A stretch of 16,658 nucleotides of DNA from CAZPHU01 sp964586285 (GTDB lineage Bacteria; Fibrobacterota; Chitinivibrionia; Chitinivibrionales; CAYFVL01). Location of the stretch: NCBI GenBank assembly GCA_964586285.1, contig CAZPHU010000085.1, positions 1 to 16,658 of the forward strand, given 5' to 3'. A program made the position numbers and the translations under genes. The notes beneath the pieces are model-generated. The model was not told where the DNA came from. It saw only the letters and a program-made list of their open reading frames with translations, and did not search any database. Of the stretch, positions 1 to 7,893 are shown one piece after another; the first letter of the stretch is position 1; each line of letters starts with the position of its first letter.

Positions 1-793
1 CATATGCGAAGGCTGTGCTGACCGTTGTCAGCGGGCTGTCCAGAAACGGAATGGATGACTGAAGAACTGTATGGCCAATCGGTTTAATACCAAGGTAGCC
101 GGCGCAAAGATCGTCCGGCAAATGGCGGTCAAAAGAGTTATGTAAGGTCAGTATTGTAAAAGCATTCTTCAGCACGCCCGAAAAAACCGCCTTTTTCGAA
201 CTGACCGCAACCAGCGCGGTCTCCCAATCGTTTGCGTGAAGCAGGATGTGATCGTCGAGTCCAAGTTTCTTAAGCACAACAGGTAAAACGGCGGCAAACA
301 CCAGAGAGTCAATCAGCAGATCTCGATTGTCGTAATAGTCGTAGGGGTCGTTGGCGGCCGTAAAATAACCCTCAACCGAAACAAACAATGTGGTTGTCGA
401 CGAGGTATTGTCGCTGTAACAGGCTACAGACAACTCCTTTTGCCCCGTGTTAAACGACAATCCGGAAAATTCCTGCTCTAAAGCCCCTTTTCTCACCGCC
501 CCTATTACCGCCGGGTTGTTAGGATGAAATGGTGTAACGATATACACCTTTTCCCCCTTTTTGGCCAACTCTTGCGGTAAATATCGCGCTACAGCAGCCA
601 GCCCGCCGCATGAGGCATACCTGTTTTCAAAGGATAAGAACAGGATTGTCCTTGTATTGGAGCTTATCTGCTCTCTGGAATCGAAAATACGACGACGTTC
701 CTCTTGATCAAAGACCAGATTGTAAGCCGCCCGCATAGGCACCCAGCTATTTACTTTTGTATTAAAAATATGCTGAATTTCTTCATCATACAT
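1..793 (-). CDS. GT5 glycogen/starch synthase-like glycosyltransferase, N-terminal part (runs off window)
   Basis: Reverse-strand reading gives 264 uninterrupted codons from ATG at 793 to the window edge, so the C-terminal part is missing. Residues about 46-85 read as the first Rossmann strand and loop of GT5 synthases: ILFLSFENRYASCGGLAAVA, then a sugar-synthase-like RYLPQELAKKGEKVYIVTPF. Further on come HANDWETALV, matching the family HxxDWQT segment, and TLHNSFD, matching the TxHN segment. Known GT5 enzymes move glucose from ADP- or UDP-glucose onto an alpha-glucan in the cytoplasm. The family KxGGL motif, whose Lys contacts the nucleotide sugar, reads SCGGL here, so donor or activity may differ. 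About 45 residues precede the catalytic start, longer than in GlgA. The start is supported by GGAGG 13 nt upstream inside the end of the preceding gene, which stops 3 nt before this ATG, suggesting co-translation. Family call fairly sure; substrate unknown. Confidence 0.8.
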   Translation of the reverse strand, partial: MYDEEIQHIFNTKVNSWVPMRAAYNLVFDQEERRRIFDSREQISSNTRTILFLSFENRYASCGGLAAVARYLPQELAKKGEKVYIVTPFHPNNPAVIGAVRKGALEQEFSGLSFNTGQKELSVACYSDNTSSTTTLFVSVEGYFTAANDPYDYYDNRDLLIDSLVFAAVLPVVLKKLGLDDHILLHANDWETALVAVSSKKAVFSGVLKNAFTILTLHNSFDRHLPDDLCAGYLGIKPIGHTVLQSSIPFLDSPLTTVSTAFAY

Positions 794-796
794 CTT

Positions 797-1795
797 CTAT
801 CTTTTTCCTCCACCAACCGGTACGAGGCTCCATACTAACCCGATAAGCGCCGGTAGAATAAGGTTAAGCATCAATATCATAACCGATGAATTAAAAGCCA
901 TACTTGTAAAGGCGGCTTCTCCATGTGTATGAAGCTGCCCCAAAAAAAGACTATAAGAATACTCCCGTATACCCATGTTTGCCATAAAAAAAGGCATCAG
1001 CGTCATAAATGCGTATGCCTGCCCCGCCGCAAGCGCCCCCTTAAGAGCCTCTACATTACCAAACATTTGAAAAACGATCACCGTCTGAGCAACTAATGCG
1101 AGGTGCGCTCCGATTGTACAATAACTGACTTTCCTGCCGACGGGAGAAAAAATACGTGGAGAAAGTCGGATTATGCGCATACCAAATTTTCTAAGGAGAG
1201 GTTTCTTTTTGAGGATAGAGCCACGAGCCGCCAGAATCAATACAACCACAGAGATAACCGCTGCAACCGAGGTGAGAATCGCAAACTGCGCATGGGGCAA
1301 ACGACCAAAAAGAAGCTTTTGAATAATAACGCAGCAAAAAGCGAAAAGAAAAACTGCACAAATCGTAAACAAATTATCGACTATAACAGCAAAAAGGGTG
1401 CTTGTCTTATTCTTTTCCGAAATCTCGAGACCTCTAAACAGCTCACCCAGACGTCCTGGGGTAATGAAGGCCAGCAGAAGACCAAACAGATAGGTTTTGG
1501 CTGCAATCTGATTGGATACAGTAAATCCTTCATACATTAGAATCAATTTCCAGCGAACTATATGCAGTAAAACAGCCGTAAAGCCCAGTACCAGTGCCGC
1601 CGCAATTGGTATCAATCTGGCCTGGGTCCAAATAAGCGAAAAATGCTCCCATTCAAGCTTCCTGTTGGCAAAAAAGATGAAAGCCGCCGTAAGCAGGATC
1701 TTGAGTATAACTAAAACATTTTTTCTTGTTAAAGCTCTCCGGGCAGAGTATTCCGATAATCCTCGGCTATTATTTACACGCTTAATCAAGTCCAT
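797..1795 (-). CDS. UPF0104 / LPG-synthase-TM-type multi-span membrane protein (flippase-like)
   Basis: A 332-residue inner-membrane protein with roughly eight hydrophobic segments (for example near residues 25-43, 57-80, 135-160, 169-193 and 300-325). Two motifs typical of the UPF0104/YbhN family (lysylphosphatidylglycerol synthase TM domain, PF03706) are visible: TPGRLGELFRG near residue 113 and MGIREYSYSLFLGQL near 270. Relatives flip or synthesise lipid-linked compounds, or have no known role. There is no C-terminal aminoacyl-transfer domain, so it is not a full MprF. ATG at 1795 is chosen because GAG lies 9 nt upstream; a longer reading from TTG at 1813 has no ribosome site. The GT5-like gene starts 3 nt after its stop, so the two are probably co-expressed and may act together in a surface glycan or glycolipid pathway, which is inference. 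priA lies 206 nt upstream on the same strand. Confidence 0.78.
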   Translation of the reverse strand: MDLIKRVNNSRGLSEYSARRALTRKNVLVILKILLTAAFIFFANRKLEWEHFSLIWTQARLIPIAAALVLGFTAVLLHIVRWKLILMYEGFTVSNQIAAKTYLFGLLLAFITPGRLGELFRGLEISEKNKTSTLFAVIVDNLFTICAVFLFAFCCVIIQKLLFGRLPHAQFAILTSVAAVISVVVLILAARGSILKKKPLLRKFGMRIIRLSPRIFSPVGRKVSYCTIGAHLALVAQTVIVFQMFGNVEALKGALAAGQAYAFMTLMPFFMANMGIREYSYSLFLGQLHTHGEAAFTSMAFNSSVMILMLNLILPALIGLVWSLVPVGGGKR

Positions 1796-2001
1796 CCTAA
1801 ATTTCTCAGACAAAAACTAAAGCAGGTAGATGAAATTTGCTTTCAGAAGCTGTTGAATTCTACCCGGATCCAAGAGAGATCAGAATTCGCCGTGTTTTCA
1901 GATCTTTGTGAACTGTGAAAAAAAAACAGTTTCGAGTAGATAAAATACACTTCGCTCTTCAACAACGGCTTAAAAACATTGCATATGCGCTGTTTTACAC
2001 T
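1796..2001 (-). other. Intergenic gap priA / UPF0104 gene, no clear element
   Basis: This is the longest non-coding gap in the window. I looked on the minus strand for a promoter for the UPF0104 gene and a terminator for priA. No pair of -35/-10 boxes at 16-18 nt scores well. The only inverted repeat, AACTGT at 1911-1916 with ACAGTT at 1926-1931, has a weak 6-bp stem with the A/T run in its loop rather than after it, so it is not a standard terminator. Confidence 0.5.
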
Positions 2002-4194
2002 CTAGAGCATGTTAAGCGGATCGATATTTACAACGACTTTTATCCTGTCGGGCAATTTCTGAGCATCCTTGCGCACGGCCCGGCAGACCTTCTGGATCTC
2101 CCGAACCGATTGAGATCGAAGCAGTATCGAATAACGATATGCATTTCGGAGTCTGGATAGTGGGGCGGGCGCGGGGCCAAGCAATTCTATACTCCTTTGC
2201 CCGTCCACCCGTATCCGGTTGGCGATTGAATCGCTGATCCGTGTAACATCATCGATCTTCTGCGCCTCTACAAGTATTCTGGCAAGCCTGCCGAATGGTG
2301 GGTATCGTAATGTCCGCCTGGTTTCTATCTCCTGATGGAAAAAACCGGTATAGTCATGGGTTTGCGAAAAAAGGATACATGAATCTTGTGGCTGGTAGGT
2401 CTGAATAACCACTTCCCCGGAATTATCCAGTCGCCCCGCCCGCCCCGCTACCTGCGCCAGTAGTTGAAAGGTGCGCTCGGAGGACCGGAAATCGGGTACG
2501 TGTAGACCGATATCGGCCTGAAGTACGCCTACCAGTTTCACATTGGGGAAATTTAACCCCTTAGCCACCATCTGCGTACCCAAAAGTATATCGGCCTCTT
2601 CTCTCTCAAAGGATGAAAGCAAAGCCACATGTGCACCCTTTCGCCTTGTCGTGTCCTGATCCATGCGAATGATTCGAGCCATGGGAAATATTTTCAGCAG
2701 CATCTCCTCGGCCTTCTGTATACCGGTACCCTGATATTTTATCTGCTCACCCTTACACTTGGGACAAATGTCTGGAGCCTGCTGAAAGTAGCCGCACTGA
2801 TGACACTTCAATGCAGAGCCGGCTTTGTGATAGGTTAGTTTAACCGAACAATCGGGGCATTCATAGGTATGTGAGCAGTTCTTACAAATTAAAGAAACCG
2901 AAAAGCCGCGACGGTTCAACAGAAGAATCACCTGACGCTTTTGTAAGATAGTGTCCGCAATCCTGTCGCGCAGATACCTTGAGAGAAAAGTCCAGTTGTT
3001 GTCACGATGCTCTTTGTTCATGTCGATAATCTTCACATGCGGCAAAACCGCGGAACCAAACCTGTTCTGAAGACGAATCAGCTCATATTTACCCGAAATG
3101 GCATTGCGATAGGTCTCAAAACTGGGGGTAGCACTTCCCAGAACAACCGTCGCCCCCTGGAATTTCCCCCGCATAACCGCAACATCCCGAGCATGATATC
3201 TTGGCTCGGGGTCCTCCTGCTTATAACTACCGTCATGCTCCTCATCGACGATAATCAAACCGACATTATTCATGGGAGCCATAATCGCACTTCTAACACC
3301 GATAACAACCCTTTTTTTCCCTGAAACAATCTCCTCGATGCTGTCTCGCCTCTCCCCCTCCGACATCCTGCTGTGAATAACTGCGATAACATCTCCCATG
3401 GCATCCCGGAAACGTTGAATCGTTTGGGGCGTGAGCGAAATTTCGGGCACAAGTATGATTACCCCCTCTTTGCGCTCCAGCGCACTGCGGGCAAGCTCGA
3501 TGTATACAAGGGTTTTTCCGCTGCCGGTAATGCCGTGAAGCAGATAGGGTTTTGCATCGGTTCCAAAATCCCCTCTTATTCTTTCTACAGCCCACTGCTG
3601 CTCTTTTGTCAGAGTGAAGTCCGCCGCACCTCTTTCACGCCTGAGTTCATCGGCGATACGATAGGCCTGCTGCTTTTTCTTCTCCAAAGCTCCAGCCTTA
3701 ACCAGCGCACCGATCATATGTGCACTTACCCCGGGTGCAGCCAGAAGCCTGCTTCGCGTTATGTTTTCATCGGGCAATTCTCTGATCTTCTCAAGAACTT
3801 CGCTCTGTTTTTTTGTAAGCTCAACGGCAGGATTTTTTTTCAATCGATACACGGTAACAAACTTCGCCTTCTTCTCCACAAAACGCTTTCTTATGAGCGG
3901 CTTAAAAACCTTCCCTACCGAGCACTGATAATAGGATGCGATCCATTCGTACAGACGAATAAGGGAAGAGTTGCTGTCTGCCCAACTGTTTTGGTTTGTT
4001 TCAAGAATCGGTTTTAGAGATTCTAACTCAGAATTCTCCACGACTTTAAAGACCACACCCCACAGCTCTCGGGAACGCAGCTGTACCTTTACCGGAGTAC
4101 CTTGCCGTACCGAATCGCGCATCGACTCAGGAATGGCATAATCATACAAACCTGGTATTGCTATCGGAAATGCTACCTGTGCAACCATACGCAT
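2002..4194 (-). CDS. priA: Primosomal replication-restart helicase PriA
   Basis: At 730 residues it has the normal PriA length. PriA is a superfamily 2, 3'-to-5' DNA helicase that recognises stalled forks and recombination intermediates and helps reload the replicative helicase. The N-terminal 3'-DNA-binding domain begins at once (residues 1-100). Walker A is GITGSGKT at 221-228, the DEEH box is at 317-320, and the helicase motif GSATPS is near 353. Eight zinc-binding cysteines sit as four CxxC pairs: 437/440, 446/449, 464/467 and 477/480. Motifs V and VI follow (LGTQMVAKGLNFPNV and QVAGRAGR). All key residues are present. Two in-frame ATGs, at 4194 and 4188, could start it; neither has a good ribosome site, so the start is less certain than the identity. 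It diverges from the DUF342 gene across a 156-bp region. Confidence 0.97.
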   Translation of the reverse strand: MRMVAQVAFPIAIPGLYDYAIPESMRDSVRQGTPVKVQLRSRELWGVVFKVVENSELESLKPILETNQNSWADSNSSLIRLYEWIASYYQCSVGKVFKPLIRKRFVEKKAKFVTVYRLKKNPAVELTKKQSEVLEKIRELPDENITRSRLLAAPGVSAHMIGALVKAGALEKKKQQAYRIADELRRERGAADFTLTKEQQWAVERIRGDFGTDAKPYLLHGITGSGKTLVYIELARSALERKEGVIILVPEISLTPQTIQRFRDAMGDVIAVIHSRMSEGERRDSIEEIVSGKKRVVIGVRSAIMAPMNNVGLIIVDEEHDGSYKQEDPEPRYHARDVAVMRGKFQGATVVLGSATPSFETYRNAISGKYELIRLQNRFGSAVLPHVKIIDMNKEHRDNNWTFLSRYLRDRIADTILQKRQVILLLNRRGFSVSLICKNCSHTYECPDCSVKLTYHKAGSALKCHQCGYFQQAPDICPKCKGEQIKYQGTGIQKAEEMLLKIFPMARIIRMDQDTTRRKGAHVALLSSFEREEADILLGTQMVAKGLNFPNVKLVGVLQADIGLHVPDFRSSERTFQLLAQVAGRAGRLDNSGEVVIQTYQPQDSCILFSQTHDYTGFFHQEIETRRTLRYPPFGRLARILVEAQKIDDVTRISDSIANRIRVDGQRSIELLGPAPAPLSRLRNAYRYSILLRSQSVREIQKVCRAVRKDAQKLPDRIKVVVNIDPLNML

Positions 4195-4213
4195 CGTAAG
4201 TTAATTAAATGGC

Positions 4214-4243
4214 TTGACCGTTGTATCATCATACTGGTACAAT
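4214..4243 (+). promoter_or_regulatory. Sigma70-type promoter for the DUF342/FapA-like gene
   Basis: TTGACC at 4214-4219 and TACAAT at 4238-4243 are each 5/6 matches to the -35 and -10 consensus, separated by 18 nt. The placement, between divergent priA and the rightward DUF342 gene, fits a start of transcription near 4250 and a leader of about 100 nt. A leftward promoter for priA is not clear; TATGAT occurs on the minus strand nearby but lacks a convincing -35. Confidence 0.6.
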
Positions 4244-4262
4244 TAATTATCAGAAGTTACCG

Positions 4263-4277
4263 ATACTTAAAAAGTAT
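4263..4277 (+). repeat. Short inverted repeat in the leader of the DUF342 gene
   Basis: ATACTT (4263-4268) and AAGTAT (4272-4277) form a perfect 6-bp inverted repeat with an AAA loop, about 20-35 nt downstream of the predicted -10 box. It could be an operator half-site pair or a weak AU hairpin in the leader. A/T-rich repeats of this size also arise by chance. Confidence 0.3.
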
Positions 4278-4350
4278 TTATCGACTAAAATGTCTTCCTA
4301 TCCGCTTCAAAAACGTTGTATGTATCGGGTTTTTAAGAAAATAAAGGAAA

Positions 4351-6492
4351 ATGACAGTGAAAATCCCCCTCTCCAGAGCGACCCCGGGAATGAAACTTAA
4401 AGAGGATGTTGTCCGATCCGGCAGTATTTTACTTGGGGCTAACGCGACACTGACAACCGATCTCATCAATATACTCAATAAACATGGGATTGAGGAAGTC
4501 GAAGTCGATCAAAAGAATACAATCACCGATACGGCTCATGCAACACCCCAAATCACGGCTGTAATAGCCGCCCAGGGAATGCGCGCCGACATCCACGTAA
4601 AGCCCTCCGGTCAAAATTGCCAACGATTAACGATGAAAGACCTTCTATCGGCCCTCGAACACAAAGGTATCAGTTTCGGCATCAATGAAGACAAACTTCA
4701 GATGTTGATTAAAGAATGGAATAACTGTCCGTCCGAATGCACTGTTCATGGAATCGCGACCGGATCTCCGGTACCCCAAAACGCCCGCGGCATCGAATTT
4801 ATCGCATCTTACATCGACCGCAAAGACCACTTCAAGAAGGTTCAATTCTGCAAAGCCGCCTGGGAGTTGGCAAAAACCGGTGTAGCCTTCGACGGAGTTT
4901 CTCCAGGCCAAATGATTGCACAAACAGGCAACAAATCTATGGATTCATACGGCATGAGTGTTACGGGAGAAAAAATTTTGGGTGAAACGGAGAACGAACC
5001 CAAAATCTGTATCGATGAGAAATCGGTCCACTTCGATAAGGAAAACAGGTGCTGGAAAAGCCTTTTAGAGGGAGTTGTGTACTACATTGACAATTGCCTT
5101 GGAGTGCTGCCGCTGTCTTTCGACGGAGATGCACAACTATCGATTTCGCCCGACCGGATGCAGGCATCAATTGTCATTCATCCCGCTTTTGAAAAAGGTA
5201 AGTTCCCCGACGAAAAGTACATACGTAATCTTTTCACCAGCCACGGCATTCAATTTGGAGTGAAAGAAAAACAGCTCTCAGCCCTGTTTGAATGTCTGGC
5301 GCGCGGCGAATGTCCTCCTGATCCGGTGGTAGTAGCAGAGGGTAAACCGGCCGAAAATGGACGAAACGGCAGCATAACCTTCATGTTCGATACAGAGACA
5401 TCCCTTAAGCCGAGAGTGAATCCTGACGGCACCGTAGACTATAAAAATGTAAACCTCATAAGAAATGTTCGCGCCGGAGATGAACTGGCCAGACTAAATC
5501 CCCCCCTGGAGGGTATACCGGGTTGCGACATCTTCGGCACCCCTCTTGGGGCAAAAGACGGGGTACCGGCCAAAATGCCGGCGGGCATCAACACTAAAGT
5601 CTCTGAAGAAAATGAATCTATCTTAGTGGCCACCGTAGATGGTAACGTCAGGTATACCGGCTCAATAATCGAAGTCAGCGAAGGTTATGTTGTTAAGGAG
5701 GATGTTGATTTCGGAACGGGTAATGTCAACTATGCAAAGTCGGTTGTAGTCGGCGGCGATATCAAGTCCGGATTCTCCGTACAATGTGGCGGCGACCTTC
5801 AAGTGGGAGGAACTATTGAGGACGCTCACATAAAGGTGGGCGGGAACGTTCTCTGTAAGTACGGCTTTGTGGGACAGGGCAAAGGAGTAATCGATGCTCA
5901 TGGAGACGTGAATCTGAGCTTTCTGAAAAACCAGACGGTACGCTCGCATGGAAGCATAATCATTGCCAGGGAAGCAATTAACGGGCATCTATTCGCCCGC
6001 AGGTTCATCACCGTAGGCGGAAATCATCTTAGTGTCGCGGGAGGTATTCTCATGGCGCGCGACTCGATTAACCTCAAAAGTGTTGGTAACGCAACCGGTA
6101 TCAAAACGCTGCTTGAGGTGGGTACCGATTTTTCTCTGGTAGAGGAATTTAAAAAAACCGAAGACAGAATAGTTGAGGCTGAGGAGATTCTGGGCAAACT
6201 TAAAAAATCAATCGAGCAGTATCGCAAGAATGCTTCATCCGCTTCACAGGCGGCTGTTTTAAAGAAGCTCAAGGCCACCGAAATCAGTCATCAAAAAGAA
6301 ATTTCTTCCCTGATGAAAAGACAGGAACTGATCCGCAGAAAGCTTTATAATCCTGAAGCATACGTTAGAATAGAACACTCGGCTTTACCCGGAACAATCA
6401 TAAAAATTGGAGAAAGACAGCATTTTGTTCGCGAAGAGGTCATTGGGCCAAAAACCGCTCGCATTATCCGTCACGAGGTTAAAATTGTCTAG
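4351..6492 (+). CDS. DUF342 / FapA-like polymer-type beta-helix protein with duplicated N-terminal module
   Basis: A 713-residue cytoplasmic protein with no signal peptide. Residues 1-53 form a small domain of the kind also placed before HD/HDOD proteins (IPLSRATPGMKLKEDV, then GIEEVEV). Residues about 80-270 and 272-460 look like two copies of the FapA N-terminal module: GISFGINEDKL matches GIQFGVKEKQL, GSPVPQNARGIEF matches GKPAENGRNGSITF, and SPGQMIA matches RAGDELA. Residues 460-590 are a glycine-rich right-handed beta-helix (VVVGGDIKSG, QVGGTIEDA, KVGGNVLC). Residues 594-685 are a charged predicted coiled coil. FapA proteins are linked to flagellar or envelope assembly in some bacteria, but no biochemical role is established. 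AGGA at 4345-4348 is only 2 nt from ATG 4351 and 8 nt from an in-frame GTG at 4357, so the true start may be that GTG. No flagellar genes are nearby. Confidence 0.88.
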   Translation: MTVKIPLSRATPGMKLKEDVVRSGSILLGANATLTTDLINILNKHGIEEVEVDQKNTITDTAHATPQITAVIAAQGMRADIHVKPSGQNCQRLTMKDLLSALEHKGISFGINEDKLQMLIKEWNNCPSECTVHGIATGSPVPQNARGIEFIASYIDRKDHFKKVQFCKAAWELAKTGVAFDGVSPGQMIAQTGNKSMDSYGMSVTGEKILGETENEPKICIDEKSVHFDKENRCWKSLLEGVVYYIDNCLGVLPLSFDGDAQLSISPDRMQASIVIHPAFEKGKFPDEKYIRNLFTSHGIQFGVKEKQLSALFECLARGECPPDPVVVAEGKPAENGRNGSITFMFDTETSLKPRVNPDGTVDYKNVNLIRNVRAGDELARLNPPLEGIPGCDIFGTPLGAKDGVPAKMPAGINTKVSEENESILVATVDGNVRYTGSIIEVSEGYVVKEDVDFGTGNVNYAKSVVVGGDIKSGFSVQCGGDLQVGGTIEDAHIKVGGNVLCKYGFVGQGKGVIDAHGDVNLSFLKNQTVRSHGSIIIAREAINGHLFARRFITVGGNHLSVAGGILMARDSINLKSVGNATGIKTLLEVGTDFSLVEEFKKTEDRIVEAEEILGKLKKSIEQYRKNASSASQAAVLKKLKATEISHQKEISSLMKRQELIRRKLYNPEAYVRIEHSALPGTIIKIGERQHFVREEVIGPKTARIIRHEVKIV

Positions 6493-6538
6493 TATAAAGA
6501 GAGCCGATAGGTTTAAATATTGATTAGAGCAGAGCGAA

Positions 6539-7354
6539 TCATTTTGAATCGAAGGGGAAAATCCGACGTTTTTTGAATTGCTCTTTATGATCCTTTGATG
6601 CCTGCGAAAGGATCTTTTTTTCTTCCCCGGTCAAAGAGTCCATTCCCTCATCGGATATTTTTTTAAGAATGGGATCGACTTTTTCTTCAAAGTAACGTTC
6701 TTTGGCCACACGCTCCTCAGCCTTATGACGCATCTCGCGCTCAGACTTCTTCTCTTCCCGCTCTTCCCACCATCTCACGACAGGATTATACGCCTTTAAG
6801 TATATAATAGCTATCACGATCCCACCCAAATGAGTCAGATGCGCTATTCCGCCGACACTTTGCATGGAGCCAAAAATGGATATCGCTCCGATTATCAGAA
6901 CCGCGATTCTTACTTTGACCGGAAAAATGAAAAACATGAGGACCTGACGGTCCGGGAAGTAGTAGGCGTAAACCGTTAGAATCGCCAAAACCGCACCGGA
7001 AGCTCCGATGATTGGAACATTCCATGTGAAAAAACTTAAAAGACCGGCTCCGATTCCGGCTATGAAGTAAAACGTGACAAACCGCCGCGTCCCCCACATC
7101 TGCTCAAGCTCCACTCCGAACATCCATAAGGCCAGCATATTGAACAGTATATGCCATGTGCCGCCGTGAAGGAACATGTAGGTCACAAGCCGCCAGACCT
7201 GTGCCTGTGTATAAACCAGACTGGGAATCAGGGCTCCGAAACGAATCGCGATGCCCGTGTTCTGCATAAGTATCTGCAGTACAAAAATGCCGATTGTCGC
7301 GATCAAGATCGCTTTTAAACCCGGCGGTACTCCGGTTGAGTGGCGCGCCATCAT
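6539..7354 (-). CDS. Rhomboid family intramembrane serine protease
   Basis: A 271-residue membrane protease with about six membrane segments in residues 14-187. Rhomboid landmarks are complete: HGGTWHILFN at 63-72 supplies the oxyanion-side His68 and Asn72, GASG at 117-120 gives the catalytic Ser119, and AHLTHLGG gives the catalytic His175. The family cuts substrate transmembrane helices inside the inner membrane; the substrate here is unknown. A charged cytoplasmic tail (about 193-271) contains VDPILKKISDEGMDSLTGEEKKIL, a helical segment common at the C-terminus of many bacterial rhomboids. ATG at 7354 overlaps the coaD stop (ATGA), and AAGGAG lies 8 nt upstream, so translation is probably coupled to coaD. 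It is the last gene of the leftward run and converges with the DUF342 gene across 46 bp that show no clear terminator. Confidence 0.93.
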   Translation of the reverse strand: MMARHSTGVPPGLKAILIATIGIFVLQILMQNTGIAIRFGALIPSLVYTQAQVWRLVTYMFLHGGTWHILFNMLALWMFGVELEQMWGTRRFVTFYFIAGIGAGLLSFFTWNVPIIGASGAVLAILTVYAYYFPDRQVLMFFIFPVKVRIAVLIIGAISIFGSMQSVGGIAHLTHLGGIVIAIIYLKAYNPVVRWWEEREEKKSEREMRHKAEERVAKERYFEEKVDPILKKISDEGMDSLTGEEKKILSQASKDHKEQFKKRRIFPFDSK

Positions 7355-7851
7355 GATTGCTTCTCCTTTTTGTTCTCAGAGAGCCTTTGGAGTATTCGAC
7401 GCTGAATTGCTTCAGGCACGAAATGGCTTATATCCCCACCCAGTGCAGCTATCTGCTTTACCATCGATGAGCTAAGATAGGTATATTCGGAACTTGGCAT
7501 GAGAAACACAGTCTCGGCCTTCTCATTCATATTTCTGTTGGTAAACGCCATCTGAAACTCGTATTCAAAGTCCGACAGCGCCCGTAGACCCCTTATCAAA
7601 ACAGAGGCTTTGTATTCACGAAGACAATTTACAATCAATCCGTCATAGCGTATTACCTCTATATTATTTACATCCCGCAGCGATTCTCTGACCATCTCCA
7701 CCCGTTCATCTGCTGAAAAAATACGTTTTTTATCTCTATTACTCGCTACAACGGCTATAACTTTCTTGAAGATTCGCGAGGCCCTGATCGCGATATCTAT
7801 ATGACCGAAAGTTGGCGGATCGAAAGTTCCCGGATATAAAGCTGTCGGCAT
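7351..7851 (-). CDS. coaD: Phosphopantetheine adenylyltransferase
   Basis: A 166-residue cytoplasmic enzyme of standard CoaD length. It transfers AMP from ATP to 4'-phosphopantetheine to make dephospho-CoA, the penultimate step of coenzyme A synthesis. The nucleotidyltransferase signature is present: YPGTFDPPTFGH at 6-17, with TFGH as the TxGH motif. RGLRALSDFEYEFQMA at 87-102 and the ATP-binding SSSMVK at 127-132 follow. Nothing essential is missing. The start is ATG 7851 with TAGGAA immediately upstream at short spacing. It follows rsmD by 93 nt, a very common pairing in bacteria, and its stop overlaps the rhomboid start by 4 bp. Confidence 0.97.
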   Translation of the reverse strand: MPTALYPGTFDPPTFGHIDIAIRASRIFKKVIAVVASNRDKKRIFSADERVEMVRESLRDVNNIEVIRYDGLIVNCLREYKASVLIRGLRALSDFEYEFQMAFTNRNMNEKAETVFLMPSSEYTYLSSSMVKQIAALGGDISHFVPEAIQRRILQRLSENKKEKQS

Positions 7852-7893
7852 ATTCCTACCAGAAAAAAGGGGACAAAACTTAAGTTCAATTAC

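Noticed and set aside
1103..1540. Plus-strand open frame of 145 codons
   Set aside because: Antisense to the UPF0104 membrane protein; the composition (rich in Lys, Asn, Arg) is what the reverse of a membrane gene gives.
1911..1931. AACTGT/ACAGTT inverted repeat with an A9 loop as a terminator
   Set aside because: Six-base stem with low GC and the homopolymer in the loop; does not meet terminator form in either direction.
1855..2006. Cluster of six-cutter restriction sites (GAATTC, GGATCC, GAATTC, AGATCT, TCTAGA) resembling a vector polylinker
   Set aside because: Sites are spaced irregularly over 150 bp, TCTAGA overlaps the real priA stop, and both flanks continue as normal bacterial genes; chance in an A/T-rich gap is more likely.
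1915..2160. Small plus-strand open frame of 81 codons across the priA end
   Set aside because: Half of it is the reverse of priA and it has no ribosome site.
3373..4017. Plus-strand open frame of 214 codons
   Set aside because: Antisense to priA, no ribosome site or recognisable domain.
6493..6538. Shared terminator between the convergent DUF342 and rhomboid genes
   Set aside because: No inverted repeat of useful length is visible in the 46 bp.
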